Source: Piromyces finnis (Eukaryota; Neocallimastigomycota; Neocallimastigomycetes; Neocallimastigales; Neocallimastigaceae). Taken from it: DNA of 64,000 bases. The position numbers and the translations under genes were made by a program. Positions 52,701-64,000 of the stretch are shown here, one piece after another; the first letter of the stretch is position 1, and every line of letters starts with the position of its first letter. The notes under the pieces are model-generated. The model worked only from the letters and a program-made list of their open reading frames with translations, did no database searches and had not been told where the DNA came from. The DNA lies in contig MCFH01000015.1 in the NCBI GenBank assembly GCA_002104945.1, positions 414,501 to 478,500 on the forward strand, in the 5' to 3' direction.

Positions 52701-55700
52701 ATATGAATCAAAAAGATCAGATTTAATATCAAAACTTTCACTAAATGGTCCAAAATGCTTATTAGAATTTACATAAGTCATTTTTATCATTGATATTTCA
52801 TTAGGTTTAATAAATCCTGTTCTATTTGTAAATTGAATATTTGAATTATTTCCTCTATGAACTATGGAATAATGAGTTCCAATAGTTCCAACATTTTTAA
52901 TATTAAATTTAATTTTTGGTGTGCTATTTAGTTCAAACATTCCAAAGTTAAATACACTTTTTTCAATCATTAAGTTTACATATCCTGAGTGCAATTTCAA
53001 TCTTATTTGATTTTTGGAGTATGGTGAATTAACATCAACAAAAATATTTTTATTAATTTCTACTGTCGGTTTAAATTGAATACCAACTTCAAAAGAACTA
53101 TATGGCATAATTTGGAATTTATCCGGAGAAAACTTAATACCTGGAAGAATATCATTATATTCCATTTGAACAGGATAAATGACATCTCCAGTATTTCTAA
53201 TAGTAACCTTTTGTTCATATTGATTACCAATTATACAATCATTAAATTCTAGATATAAGCTTGAAATAATAATCATTGCATCTTTACCAACACCATTTAA
53301 ATTAATTTCATAATTTTCTAATGGTGTTATAAGAGAAACTGTTGCGGGAGGTGGATTTTCATTTTCAGGTTTAAATACTAAAGGTAGTCTATAAGTTTCT
53401 TTTGGTTGAATAAATATTCTTTCATTAGGCCAATCCGGTCCCTCAGAGAATGTACCATTAGAATATAAAAGTACACCATTAATTTTCAAAACAGCTGTTC
53501 CTTTATTTTCAATTGGTAAATATACATCAAGTTTCTTACCAATAACACAATTACCAAATTCATAAGTCGATCCATTTTTAAGGGATATTTGTGGATATCC
53601 ACCAGCGCCAAAGAATTGAAGGCGAATAGGTTGAGAATATTCAGGTTGAAATATAATAGGGAAAGATTGAATATGTTCATCTATTGGTTGGAAAATAAAT
53701 TTAACATTAATTGAATCCCCTTTTTTAAGAATGCCTTCATCAGGAACTATTTTTAATCCTTTATTATTTGAAGTTATTGAATAATTAAAATCTTTACTAC
53801 CAATGTTTTTAAATTCCTTTGTAATAACTTCTGTTTCTCCAATACCTTGAATGTTGAAATCTATTTTATTCATATTACACAATACAGAGATATTTTTTGG
53901 ATTAGCAATTAATGGAATAAGATGTTCATTAATAACACTAAAGTTAGATATACAATGAAGAGTAGCAATATAATCCATTTCATATTCTAAATTAAGGTCA
54001 ACATTTACTGTAACACTTTGATTTGCAGGTAATAGTATTTCTTCTGGGTTAACTCTCATATATGATTGAATATTAGATAATGACTGACTTGTAATTGGGG
54101 TATTTTCAATATTCTTATATAAATTCTTCTTTCTTTTATATCTATGTTTACTCATTAAATCAATTATAGTTTTGAAGCTTTTAACAAAATTTGTTAAAGC
54201 TTTGTCACCATCATACTCATCAATATATTTTATTAAACAATCTGAATCATTATCAAAATACCTTGATAAAATATTAAGACGAATGATTTCCCAATAAAAC
54301 ATTTTTGATTTTTTAAAATGATCATATCTTTTATTTTCATCCAATAGACTCATTTGAATTTCTTTACTGTTACTTTTAATTTTGTTTCTTACGATTATAT
54401 AATTTCTAATTACTTCAGATCTTGGATCATCGTTATCAAAAGAGTTTGTAAATTGAATTTTTCCAGGACTAATTATTTTATAATGTTTATGACTAGCCAT
54501 AGTCCATTTAAAGTAAACTTTTGTATCAATAGATCCTGTATTTTTAATAACAAGTGATTTCATATAGGTATATTTAGCATTTATATCATTAAATTCTATA
54601 TTTCCTGTATGTGATAATATTACTGTTCCTCCCTTTCCAGTTAAATTTATTTTACCACGATAGCAATTAGAACTAATAAATATTTTTTCTTTGGAGGTAT
54701 ATTCATTTTCTGCATAATATTTACAAGATATCTCAACGTAATTATGAGAAGGAATAAAAATATTTAAATCTTTTTTCCAATCATATTTTATATTATTATT
54801 AGTAGTTCCACTTTTATTGAAGGTTATAGTTCCTATTTTATTTTCATTGTATTTTTGTACTTCAGAGGTTAAGGCTATTGTATATGCCTCTCCGGTTACA
54901 TTAAAATCAACATCAACACCAACAATGCCACTATTATATATATAGAATTTCTTGGCCACCGAAGAATTAACTGGGATTGGATTAAATTTCATTAAATATG
55001 TATTTTCTTTATTATTTTCTTTAATTACATTTACGTTATCCTCGTAAGTTTCAGGAAATATTACATCAATTTTACCTGTACCACTTTTTGCATGTATGGG
55101 AATTCTAATAATTCCTTTTTCCCACATAATATTTAAATTCCATTTAAATATATTTTCTTCTTTCGGGAAATAGCAAACAGTTAAAATAAATGAATTATTT
55201 GGGGGTATAAATCCATTTTCAGGATAAACTTCAAAGGTATTTTTAATAGATTTATTAATCATGAAATCAATAGCAAAATCTCCAATATTTTTGAGTTTAA
55301 TATAAATTTTATTTAGAGTATTAACAGATCTCATCCCAAAATTAATTCCTTTTTTATATGTAATTTCTTTATCATCCATGTCATAAAGTTTTAAGATTGA
55401 TTTTCCACTTTTACCTAATAATGTTATTTCTTTTGATTTCGATTTAGTGAATAGTTTGAATGATACATTTAAATTTGTGTTACTTTCAGGTTGATAAATG
55501 AATTCAATTGGTTTTTCTTCGTTTGGATTACATATTCCATCAAAATTTAATAATTTTAATCCAATATTATTTAAGTATTGTTCCCATATTGATAATTTAC
55601 TTGGATCTTTAATATTTTCATTATCAATTATATTATTATTATTATCATCTATATTAAAGCCATTAGTATCATTAGTATTAATGTTATTTAATGTTTCAAT

Positions 55701-56084
55701 ATCTTTCTTATAAATTTCATCAGAGGTACCAGGAACTACTGGTCTAATTATATATCTTCCTGAAATATTTCCAGTATTTTTAATATATATTTTTTTAATT
55801 GTTTCTTTATAATCTCTACATAGTCCAAAGTTTATTAAATCAACTTTAGGGAAGAAATCAATTTTACAAATTCCGCCAATACCATTAACTGTACCACATA
55901 TTGGTTGAAAACCATAATTTAATGAATAATTAAATGAATAATTTATGTTTTCTGTTGGTGTGAATTTTAATATTATAACTTTTTTTTGACCGATAGAAAG
56001 TGAATTTTTACTATTTACTAATTTAAATGGACAATCATATTTTTTATATAATTTAGCTTTATCTTCAATATTTTCTATATCTTC

Positions 56085-56116
<32 letters not shown>

Positions 56117-59100
56117 TTTCTTCATCATCACAGTCGTCATCATCATCATCACTTTCTATATCACTATTATTATTAGATGCTTCTTCAAAATCAAATTTTA
56201 AATCATAATTAAGGTCTATTGTTCCTTCATTGGATAATGTAATTGCTTTTTCATATTCATTATTAATATGACATATACCATAATTTATTGTCTCATAAAA
56301 ATCAGGTGGATCTATAACTAGTTTTGGTTGACATACAATACCCTTAAAATTGACAAGTAAACTTTCTGTTTTATATTTTATATTTGAAAATATACCATAA
56401 GAATTTAATATTTCCATTTTTGTAGGTACATATACAATATGAATTTTTCTTTTTGATTTTGGCTCTATTACAATGTTATCAGATTCATCAATTTCTTCAA
56501 TTGATAATGAAGGATGTTTTGATGAAAAATTTAATACACCAGGAACAGTTCCTTTATTCTTTATAACTAATGTTTTAACGTTCTTTCCTCTCCAAACAGT
56601 ATAACCAAAGTCGATCATTTTTTTATTTATTACAATGTCAGGATAACCACTTGATCCAGTTAAAGATATATAAATAATTTTATTTACACTTGAATTATCT
56701 GGAATCAATTTAAAGTATCCTTTATTAACTTCATTTGTAGCTGTAGGCATATACGTTAATCTAATAATAATGGTTTCACCATTTTTAATTACTCCAAACT
56801 CAGGATCTGCTTTAAAGCAACTACTAGTACATTCTGTTGTGAATTTTGAATAAATAAGTCCTGCATTAGATATTGTTATTGGAACAATTAATTTAGAACC
56901 AACACCACAACACCCAAAATCAACACTTTTAACAGATTGTTTTAATATAACAGAACCTCCAATTCCATGTAATCTAAATGGTAGTTTATCAAATATATTT
57001 GTACATATAACAACCCTTGTTTCCATATCACATTGAGGAATATTTGGAATAAATTTGATTTCAAATTTTTGGGACTTTTTAGCACCAATATCACCTTTAT
57101 CAGGGAATATTTGAAATGGATGAATAACACTAGAAAAAGTTTCTTTATCTTCTTTCCTTTTTTTAGCATCTAAAATATTATATTTAGTTTCAACATAATC
57201 AATCCACCATTTAACAGATCGATTTGATTCATTATTAAAAGATATTTGCTGAATCTTTGATTATATAAATTAATTTTATTAAAAATAATAATTTGTAGAG
57301 TTGCTTAAATAAAATATTCTTCAATTGGTCTTTTATAAAAAATTTTATATTGTATACTTACTTCACCAACTTTATTTACATGTACAATACCAAATTCTAC
57401 GGATTTAGTTTTCATTGATAATGAATTTGATATATCACCTTTTAAATGCAAAGTATATATTTCACTATTACTTCCAACTGTAGTGAAAAATTTAATTGCT
57501 TCTCTAAATTTTCCCTAAATATTAATTTAACAAATAGTTTAAAATGCTTATTTATAAAAATAAAATATTAGAATAATATATAATACAATATTATATATAT
57601 TACTTCTTTATTTCCCCATGCTGTTAAAACTAATTTTACAGACTCGTTTGGTAAAAGTATAATAGGAAAATTCGATTTATCGTTTTCTTTTTTTTTAATT
57701 AATGTTTTAGAATTATTATTTTGTTTTTCCATTATATATGCTATTTCATCCCAGTCAAATTCTAAATTCCTATAATACTCTGACATATTACCCATTTTAT
57801 TATCATACATTAATAATTTTGAATTGAAAATTATATTATTGTTGTCTTTTTCGTCTTCTTTTATATGCCATGTAATAATATTTTCATCAGAAGAAACAAT
57901 ATCTATTAATGAAAAATCAACTGATCCTTTATTATAAATTGTAAGTTCCATACTTTTGAATTTAGAAAACTCTATATAATTAAAATCTAATGCTAAATCT
58001 GCATGCTCCCAGAAACTATCTCTAATGTTATTTTCATCGGTATTTTTAATTAATTTACCGATATTAGATTTAATTTTCATTTTACCACAATAAGTTGATA
58101 CAGGGATGAAATCCAAATTATTTCCATATTTTAATATAATATAACTATTGAATTTTCCTGCTTGTTTTCCTTCAAAAGATACTTTGTTAGTTTTTGATTC
58201 ATTCTGTTTTAAAATTAACTTACTTTCTTCTATATGATAAGGTGGTAATGAGTAAAAATCAAAGTTAACTGGATTTCCGTTATTTGTTATAAAAATGCTT
58301 TTTGTATATGACTTTCCGATAGAAATATCATCAAAATATAATAGTTTATTTGAAATACCGATTTCTGGTTCACCTACAATACATGAAAAAATAAGACTGG
58401 GAGCTTTAAATTGGGCATCTAATATATGTTGATTTGAAATATCTGTATAATATGAAGCATAGTCATCATCTTCTTTCTTCATATCTTTCATTGGATTATT
58501 AAATACATTTGGTGAATTATATGAAACTTTTAATATTGATTTAAATGAACCCATCGAACTACTTAAACATGCAATTTCTAAAGGAACTATTTCAAACGGT
58601 TTAATAATATTTGATGTATTAGTTTTATTTATCTTGAAAATATCTTCTTCACTTTTATTAATTTGATTTTCATCCCTTTTTATATATTCTATTTTCTTTT
58701 TTCCCTTTTTATATATTATATTTTCAATAGTCTTTAGTTCTAAATTATATTCAATTTCATAATTTGTTTTATTTCTTAAATATATTGTTTTTTTAGCTTT
58801 TTCATTTTGTTTAGTAATAGGAAATTCAATAGTTGTTGGATTATATGGTGTTTTACCTACTTCAAAATCTATCATTGTATTATTAAAACCTTGTAATAAA
58901 GTAAAAATATTTCCTATTGCATAATTATTTTCATCCATAATTGATATATGTCCATAACATGTATAATAAAAGTTTTCTCTATTTATTATATTTGAAAACC
59001 TTTTATAATCTATATATAATGGTATATATAAATATGAATATGGCTTTACAACGCCATCCAAAGGAATATCTGTTGTAAAAGGTCCTGAAATAAATATATG

Positions 59101-62100
59101 ATAGGTTTGATCTACTTCACTTTTACTTTTTAAAATAAGAATATTATTATATAGTTTTGTTGAGAAACAATTATTATTATTTTCATCTTCAAAATCATCT
59201 TCATATTCTTCATATTCTAAATCGTCAGCTTCATTACTCTCTTGAAAAGATTTATCTTTTTCATTTTTGTATGTTACAATGATTCCACTATTCCTAAGAT
59301 TAGTAGTATTATTTTCTTCATTATTTTTGTTTTCTTCATTATTAGATAATAATTTTTTTAGTTTTTCTTCTTTAATGGCTTCATCATCTTCTTCCATAAA
59401 TATCTTTTTAGAAATAACAGTAAATTGACTGGGTAAAGTGAAAGTTTTTGAACTGTGATCTTTATATAGTGTTTCAATATTTTCTGGTTCTGTTCCTTTG
59501 AACGGTGGACAATCATATCTATTATTGAAAAAGTTTCTTATTCTCAATAATTTTTCAACATCATAACTTTTTCTTGATTTTGAAATACAACATGCCGATA
59601 ATATGATAGTATATAAATGTAATTTATATGGTGTAATTAATTCAAAATTAAGATTAGATCTATAAAGTCCTTGTGTCCAACCGCAATATGTTACTTTAAT
59701 AAACAAAGTAGAATTTTCTTTTATTTCAAAACATAAACCTTTAGCAGTGTTATCTTGATTATTGTAGGGTATTATTGCAGTTTCATTGTCAGCTAATGAA
59801 ATATTGAATGGCGTATTTTTAGGTATTGAAATTAAACATTTAGCTTTCTCATTGATAACATTAATTAATGGAATATATATAGAAACCTCAGTAAATGGAA
59901 AAGTAAGAGGGAAACCAATTTCATCAAATATGGGTATTAAAACTATTGGTCCAGATATGGAATGAATATTAATTTCATTAACTTCAGATATTGGATTATT
60001 AATTGAAATGACTTCATTTCTTGGACCAGTTATTATTGAGTTAAAATCTATTTTTACCTGTTTTTTTTCGTTAGGATGTAGTATAACTTGTTGATTATCA
60101 TTTATTATTATTTCATTGGATGATGGAATAAGGGGTACAGATAAAGGATAAAGTGGATCCTTATTTTCAATAGTTAACCTCTTGCTAGAAGTTCTATAAT
60201 ATATATCTGTTGGCCCAAAGTTAATTTTTTTATCAATTGATATGGAATAGCCACATAATGCTTTTAATTTAATAAAATATATTTCACCCATTTTTGTTGT
60301 TACTACACATCTACAATTAATATTACCGAGTTTTTTTGAAGTTACAGATAATGTTATAATTTTTGAATTTACTTTGTCAATAACAACCTTTTTTTCTGAT
60401 ATTTTAAATATAGGACTATATTCCTTTTCTAGTATAAATATATTACATTCATTTTTTTCTCTCTTTAAATTTTTTATAACAAAGAAATTTATTCTTTCAG
60501 TGTTAGGTGAAATCATTCCGAAATCCAATTCATTTGTATTAATCTTAATGCTTGGAAATGACATACATATTAGATTTATTCTACAAATATAAAAAGTAAA
60601 ATGTATAAGAAATTTATACAATATTTTAAAAATGTTTAATAAATTATTATCTTAAATATAAACAATATTTGTATAAATTATAAACTAATTTTTAATACCT
60701 TTCAATAGGAAATCCTCTGATATTTCTTAACCTTATAAAACCGTTAATATTACTACTACTATTAAACGTTTTATTATTATAAATAAATTTAACGGTAATT
60801 TGGACCTTTTTTTTAGGTAATAATTCACCATAACTTGGTTCTATTTTAAATGTTTCTGATGGGAATGCTTGAAACTGATATTTTACTTTTGAAAATGACT
60901 TATTTTTTAAAAAAAATTTCTTAATGAATGGAAATTGATCAAATATTATTGTTTTGTTATCCATTTCTACTTCTAAAGATAAGATATCATTTATTTGTAA
61001 TGGTACTGGTTTGAATGTAAAGTATTCATTTTTCTTTCTTAATGATTCATTAATTTCATCCAGAGTATTAATTTTCATTTTTTCATTATCACTTTCCTTT
61101 ATTAAAATTTTGTCTTTTTTTTTTTTAGTAATAAATATAATATGAAAATCAACATTAAATATATTATATAAAGGAAATAAATTAGAATAATAAAATTATT
61201 TATAAATTATAATGAAAAATATACTTCTATTTCTTCGATCAGAATAAAACTTTTCTTCTTCGATTTTATTAGTAAAATATTCCATTGATGGGGTGGTATC
61301 TAATTTATATGGTAATTCTACTTCTAATTTCGCTTCTAATGATCCATCATTATTTTGTCTCACATATTTGAATAATTGTTCTCTCCTTTTGATAGCATAA
61401 CCTGCTGTACTTAATTGAGAACAGTCACTTAAAAGAATATCATTATCTGTAGGGCGTAAAAACCAAACTTTCCATACTGCGTAATACTGACTTCTCCAGT
61501 ATTTAATATCAGGAGGTATTAATTGAGTTGATTCATTATTTTTATTGTTTTTTCTGGATGCTTCTGAATTTGAAATTACTTGATTTGATGCTGAATCTTT
61601 TAATGAATCTTCATCATAATAAAGGGATGATAAAGTTTTTATTTGTTTGCCTAGTTTAATAATAGGGTTTCTTAAAAATCTTTCAAAACGTAATCTATTA
61701 CCATTTGTAACTAAATAATTTGTATATAGATTATATAGTACTTCTGATTGTATATAAATATTAATATTTTGATTTAATAATATCACAAACAACTGATCAA
61801 CATATGCTTGAAATGATGGATGATTCGCATCTGAAAAAGTAAATATATTAGATAAATCTCTTAATAAATAGATATACTTTTTTAAATATTGAATTTCAGG
61901 ACTAGAAATTTCATTAATAAATTCTTCAACTTTCTGATCATTACTAAGGTCTTTTGGAAAATATTTTAAAAATTCAGTTAAAATTCTTTGAAATACTAGT
62001 TTTTTAAAATGATCTGATGTATTATAATTAATACAAAGTGGTAAGAGATAAAGAGCTAAATCTCTAAATTTTTCATTCTATTATAAAATTTTTAAATTTA

Positions 62101-62509
62101 TTATATTTTAAAAATAAATATTATAAATATTATATTTCAAAATATTTTTCTATTTCTTTTTTATACCTCGTCTGCAGTTGATATTGAAAAAATTGTGTTA
62201 AATAGTTTGATAGCAATATTTTGATTAGTTAGTACATTTAAAAGTCTATCTTTTATTCTAATAATATAATTTAATGCAAAAAAACGAGTTGTAGGTTCAT
62301 CTGACTTTAAATAACTTATAATTTGATCCCAAAATTTATCGTAATTCTCGATATTATTGTTTAACTTATAAAAAATTAAATATTGTTATTACTAAAGTTT
62401 TTTTTTTTAAAAAAAAAAAAAGAAATAATATTAAAGTAATATGCCTTTTATTTATTACAATATCCTTTGTCAGATCCACATCATTTTTTTTAAAATTGAA
62501 AAATACCAT
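49781..62509 (-). CDS. Giant ASH-domain protein (HYDIN/CFAP47 class), likely axonemal
   Basis: Twelve exons: 62509-62459, 62364-62167, 62077-61225, 61113-60699, 60580-57604, 57514-57362, 57254-52040, 51958-51704, 51600-51539, 51455-50433, 50325-50218 and 50119-49781. All phases agree, giving about 3,882 residues. Residues 1 to about 370 are helical (IENYDKFWDQIISYLKS, then FRDLALYLLPLCI) and unrecognised. From about 390 to 3,370 some 20 Ig-like ASH/MSP-type modules repeat; their first strands read LDFGMISP, VDFGCCGVG, IDFGYTVW, INFGLCRD, YEFGNCVIG, FNFGMFEL, IDLGLCPI and IDYGICAM, each followed by xNxG and a FxP turn. Such arrays typify central-apparatus proteins (HYDIN, CFAP47, CFAP65, CFAP74) and DLEC1. 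The last about 510 residues are Asn/Ser/Lys-rich and disordered. Which family member this is, I cannot say. Exons 9-12 (from 51600) could belong to a separate gene. Confidence 0.82.
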
Positions 62510-63083
62510 TGTTTTATTTTCACTATTAAGTAATGCTTAAAAATATAATAATATATTGTATAACATTCTTCATTTACTCATAAAATATATAAAATATGTT
62601 TATATAATAATTATTAAGAAAAGAAATTATTATATTTACAAAATTTTGTGAATATTATTTGCAGTAATTTTTTTAATATATTATTTTTATTATTAAATAA
62701 ACTTTTTCATTTATTTTTGAAATTTTTTGTTTTTTTGTTTTTTTTTTTTTTTTGTTTTTTTTTTCAAAATTAAATAAAGTTTAAAAGATATCAAAAATTA
62801 AACATTATGTATTTTATTACTTTAAAAGCTTTCATCTATTCTTTCTTTTTTAAAATTTACAATTAAAATTGTATATATTTACAAAAAAAAAAAAGTTTTT
62901 CTAATTATATTACTAGCATATAATAAAATAAAAAAACATTAAAGCAATTATGAGAAATGTTTTGTTTTATTACTTTATTTATTTAAAATTATTTATTATA
63001 TTCTATTGCTATAATTATCACATTATTATATATATAAAAAAAAGATAATTGCATTTATACATTTATAAACCAATGTTGCTTAA
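62510..63083. other. AT-rich spacer, no gene seen
   Basis: 5' flank of the giant ASH-domain gene and 3' flank of the partial gene beyond it. T runs near 62731-62762 and A/T-rich filler only. Confidence 0.6.
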
Positions 63084-64000
63084 TTATTTATGATGAGATA
63101 TGTTTCCATTTGTTTCATGTTTTATTGACTTTGATATACTGCTAGAATTTAATGATGAATATGACCCTGATTTTGAAGATAATGAGTTCATATTTTCAGA
63201 TGATGTACTGTTTAACTTCTTTCTACGTTTTGATGAATGTCCATATGATGATACTGACGAAGTACTATGTTTCTTTTCTATATATATTTAGATAATTTAT
63301 ATTATTATTAAAACTGTCTTATTTAAATGTATCAATATAAACATATATAATATATATATTTTAAAAAAAAAAAACTTACCTCTTTTACCCTAATATATAA
63401 TTTAAATGTACAATTTTAATTTTTTTCAAATAAATAAATAAAAAACATATATATTTATGTGTTAATAGTTAATATTATAATAATTTATCTTATAATATAC
63501 ATATGCTTAATTATATTTACAATTAATTTATCTTCCAAAGCTGTCGGTTTTGTTTTTTTTATTTTTTCTTCTTCAACTTTTTCTTCTATTTCAATTGGTT
63601 TTGATACTGATTCTGCTATCCTGTCATCAATTCTCATTTGATATATTCTTGATTCCTGCTGATTAATATATGATATATTTGTATCTATAATGTGTATAAT
63701 ATATGATTTTTTTTTTTTTAAAATTAGTATTATTCTAATGATTTAATTTTTAATATTTTCCTCTTTTCACTTTTAACTTTTTTTCTTTTCTTTTTTATTT
63801 ATTTATTTTATAAATTATTGTCATAAAAGATATAAGAAAAAAAATTTACTTTCAATTTCTTCTATTTCATTAATCATTTCTTTATCGGTTTTTTCATCAG
63901 TACTCCACCAATAACCTTTATCTGGGTCAAATCGTACTGATTTAAAAGCTTCTTTAAATGATATATTAATCAAATGTAAACTTGTTATCTTATATATATA
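63084..64000 (-). CDS. Unknown protein, 3' part only (runs off window)
   Basis: Four exons are visible: at least 63850 up to the window edge (first residues NISFKEAFKSVRFDPDKGYW), 63684-63521, a 10-nt exon at 63389-63380, and 63277-63084 with the stop. Phases agree throughout. The protein has a charged stretch (KVEEEKIKKTKPTALEDKL) and a Ser-rich basic C-terminus (HSSKRRKKLNS, ending SHHK). The RFDPDKGYWWS segment near the edge is the only part that looks like a folded motif, and I do not recognise it. The beginning lies outside the window. An AG near the edge (about 63990) could be the acceptor of this exon. Confidence 0.6.

Noticed and set aside
60581..60621. Start codon at 60621 (MYKFLIHFTFY) as a separate gene with a signal peptide
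   Set aside because: It lies in the intron before exon 5 of the ASH gene; exon 4 joins exon 5 in phase.
1..64000. CRISPR arrays, bacterial operons, prophage
   Set aside because: Spliced eukaryotic genes throughout; repeats seen are microsatellites without spacer structure.

Overview
The window is nuclear DNA of a flagellated, extremely AT-rich early-diverging fungus, most likely an anaerobic gut fungus (Neocallimastigomycota). This is inferred from three things. Spacers and introns are almost pure A/T with long homopolymers. Genes have many short introns (GTAAGT/GTATNT donors, TAG/AAG/CAG acceptors). The gene set mixes fungal cell biology (Fab1, Bub2, Rei1, Snu114) with flagellar-type proteins (a giant ASH-domain protein, a tubby protein). 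Dictyostelium-like amoebae share the base composition but not the flagellar genes. Exon boundaries below were worked out by hand, choosing GT/AG sites that keep reading frame and family similarity.

Layout: LRR protein with a basic tail (+, 1227-3632); Snu114/EFTUD2 spliceosomal GTPase (-, 4251-8956); a spacer holding a decayed 18S rRNA fragment (9551-9690); Fab1/PIKfyve lipid kinase (-, 10503-19961); a 3.7 kb spacer holding a tRNA-derived SINE-like retroposon with a 63-nt poly(A) tail and a direct repeat at both ends (22058-22676); Rei1/ZNF622 ribosome factor (-, 23709-25143); a 4.4 kb repeat-rich spacer; a protein with the accessory domain of some alpha-amylases (+, 29590-31435); a tubby protein with an Sld2-like N-terminus (+, 33239-36565); a coiled-coil protein (+, 37885-40850); an inactive atypical phosphatase of the Oca/Siw14 class (+, 41618-43138); Bub2 mitotic-exit GAP (-, 44172-46301); FAM72 (+, 48361-49260); a 12-exon, about 3,882-residue ASH-domain protein (-, 49781-62509); and the 3' part of an unknown gene (-, 63084-64000).

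The genes do not form an operon-like unit. Themes are pre-mRNA splicing and ribosome maturation (Snu114, Rei1), endolysosomal PI(3,5)P2 synthesis (Fab1), mitosis (Bub2) and flagellar structure or trafficking (ASH protein, tubby, possibly the coiled-coil protein).

Most notable are the SINE-like element; the Asn-to-Ser change in the guanine-specificity motif of Snu114; the phosphatase whose catalytic Arg is replaced; the Sld2-like/tubby combination; two tiny exons (14 and 10 nt); and T-run/A-run palindromes recurring in introns.
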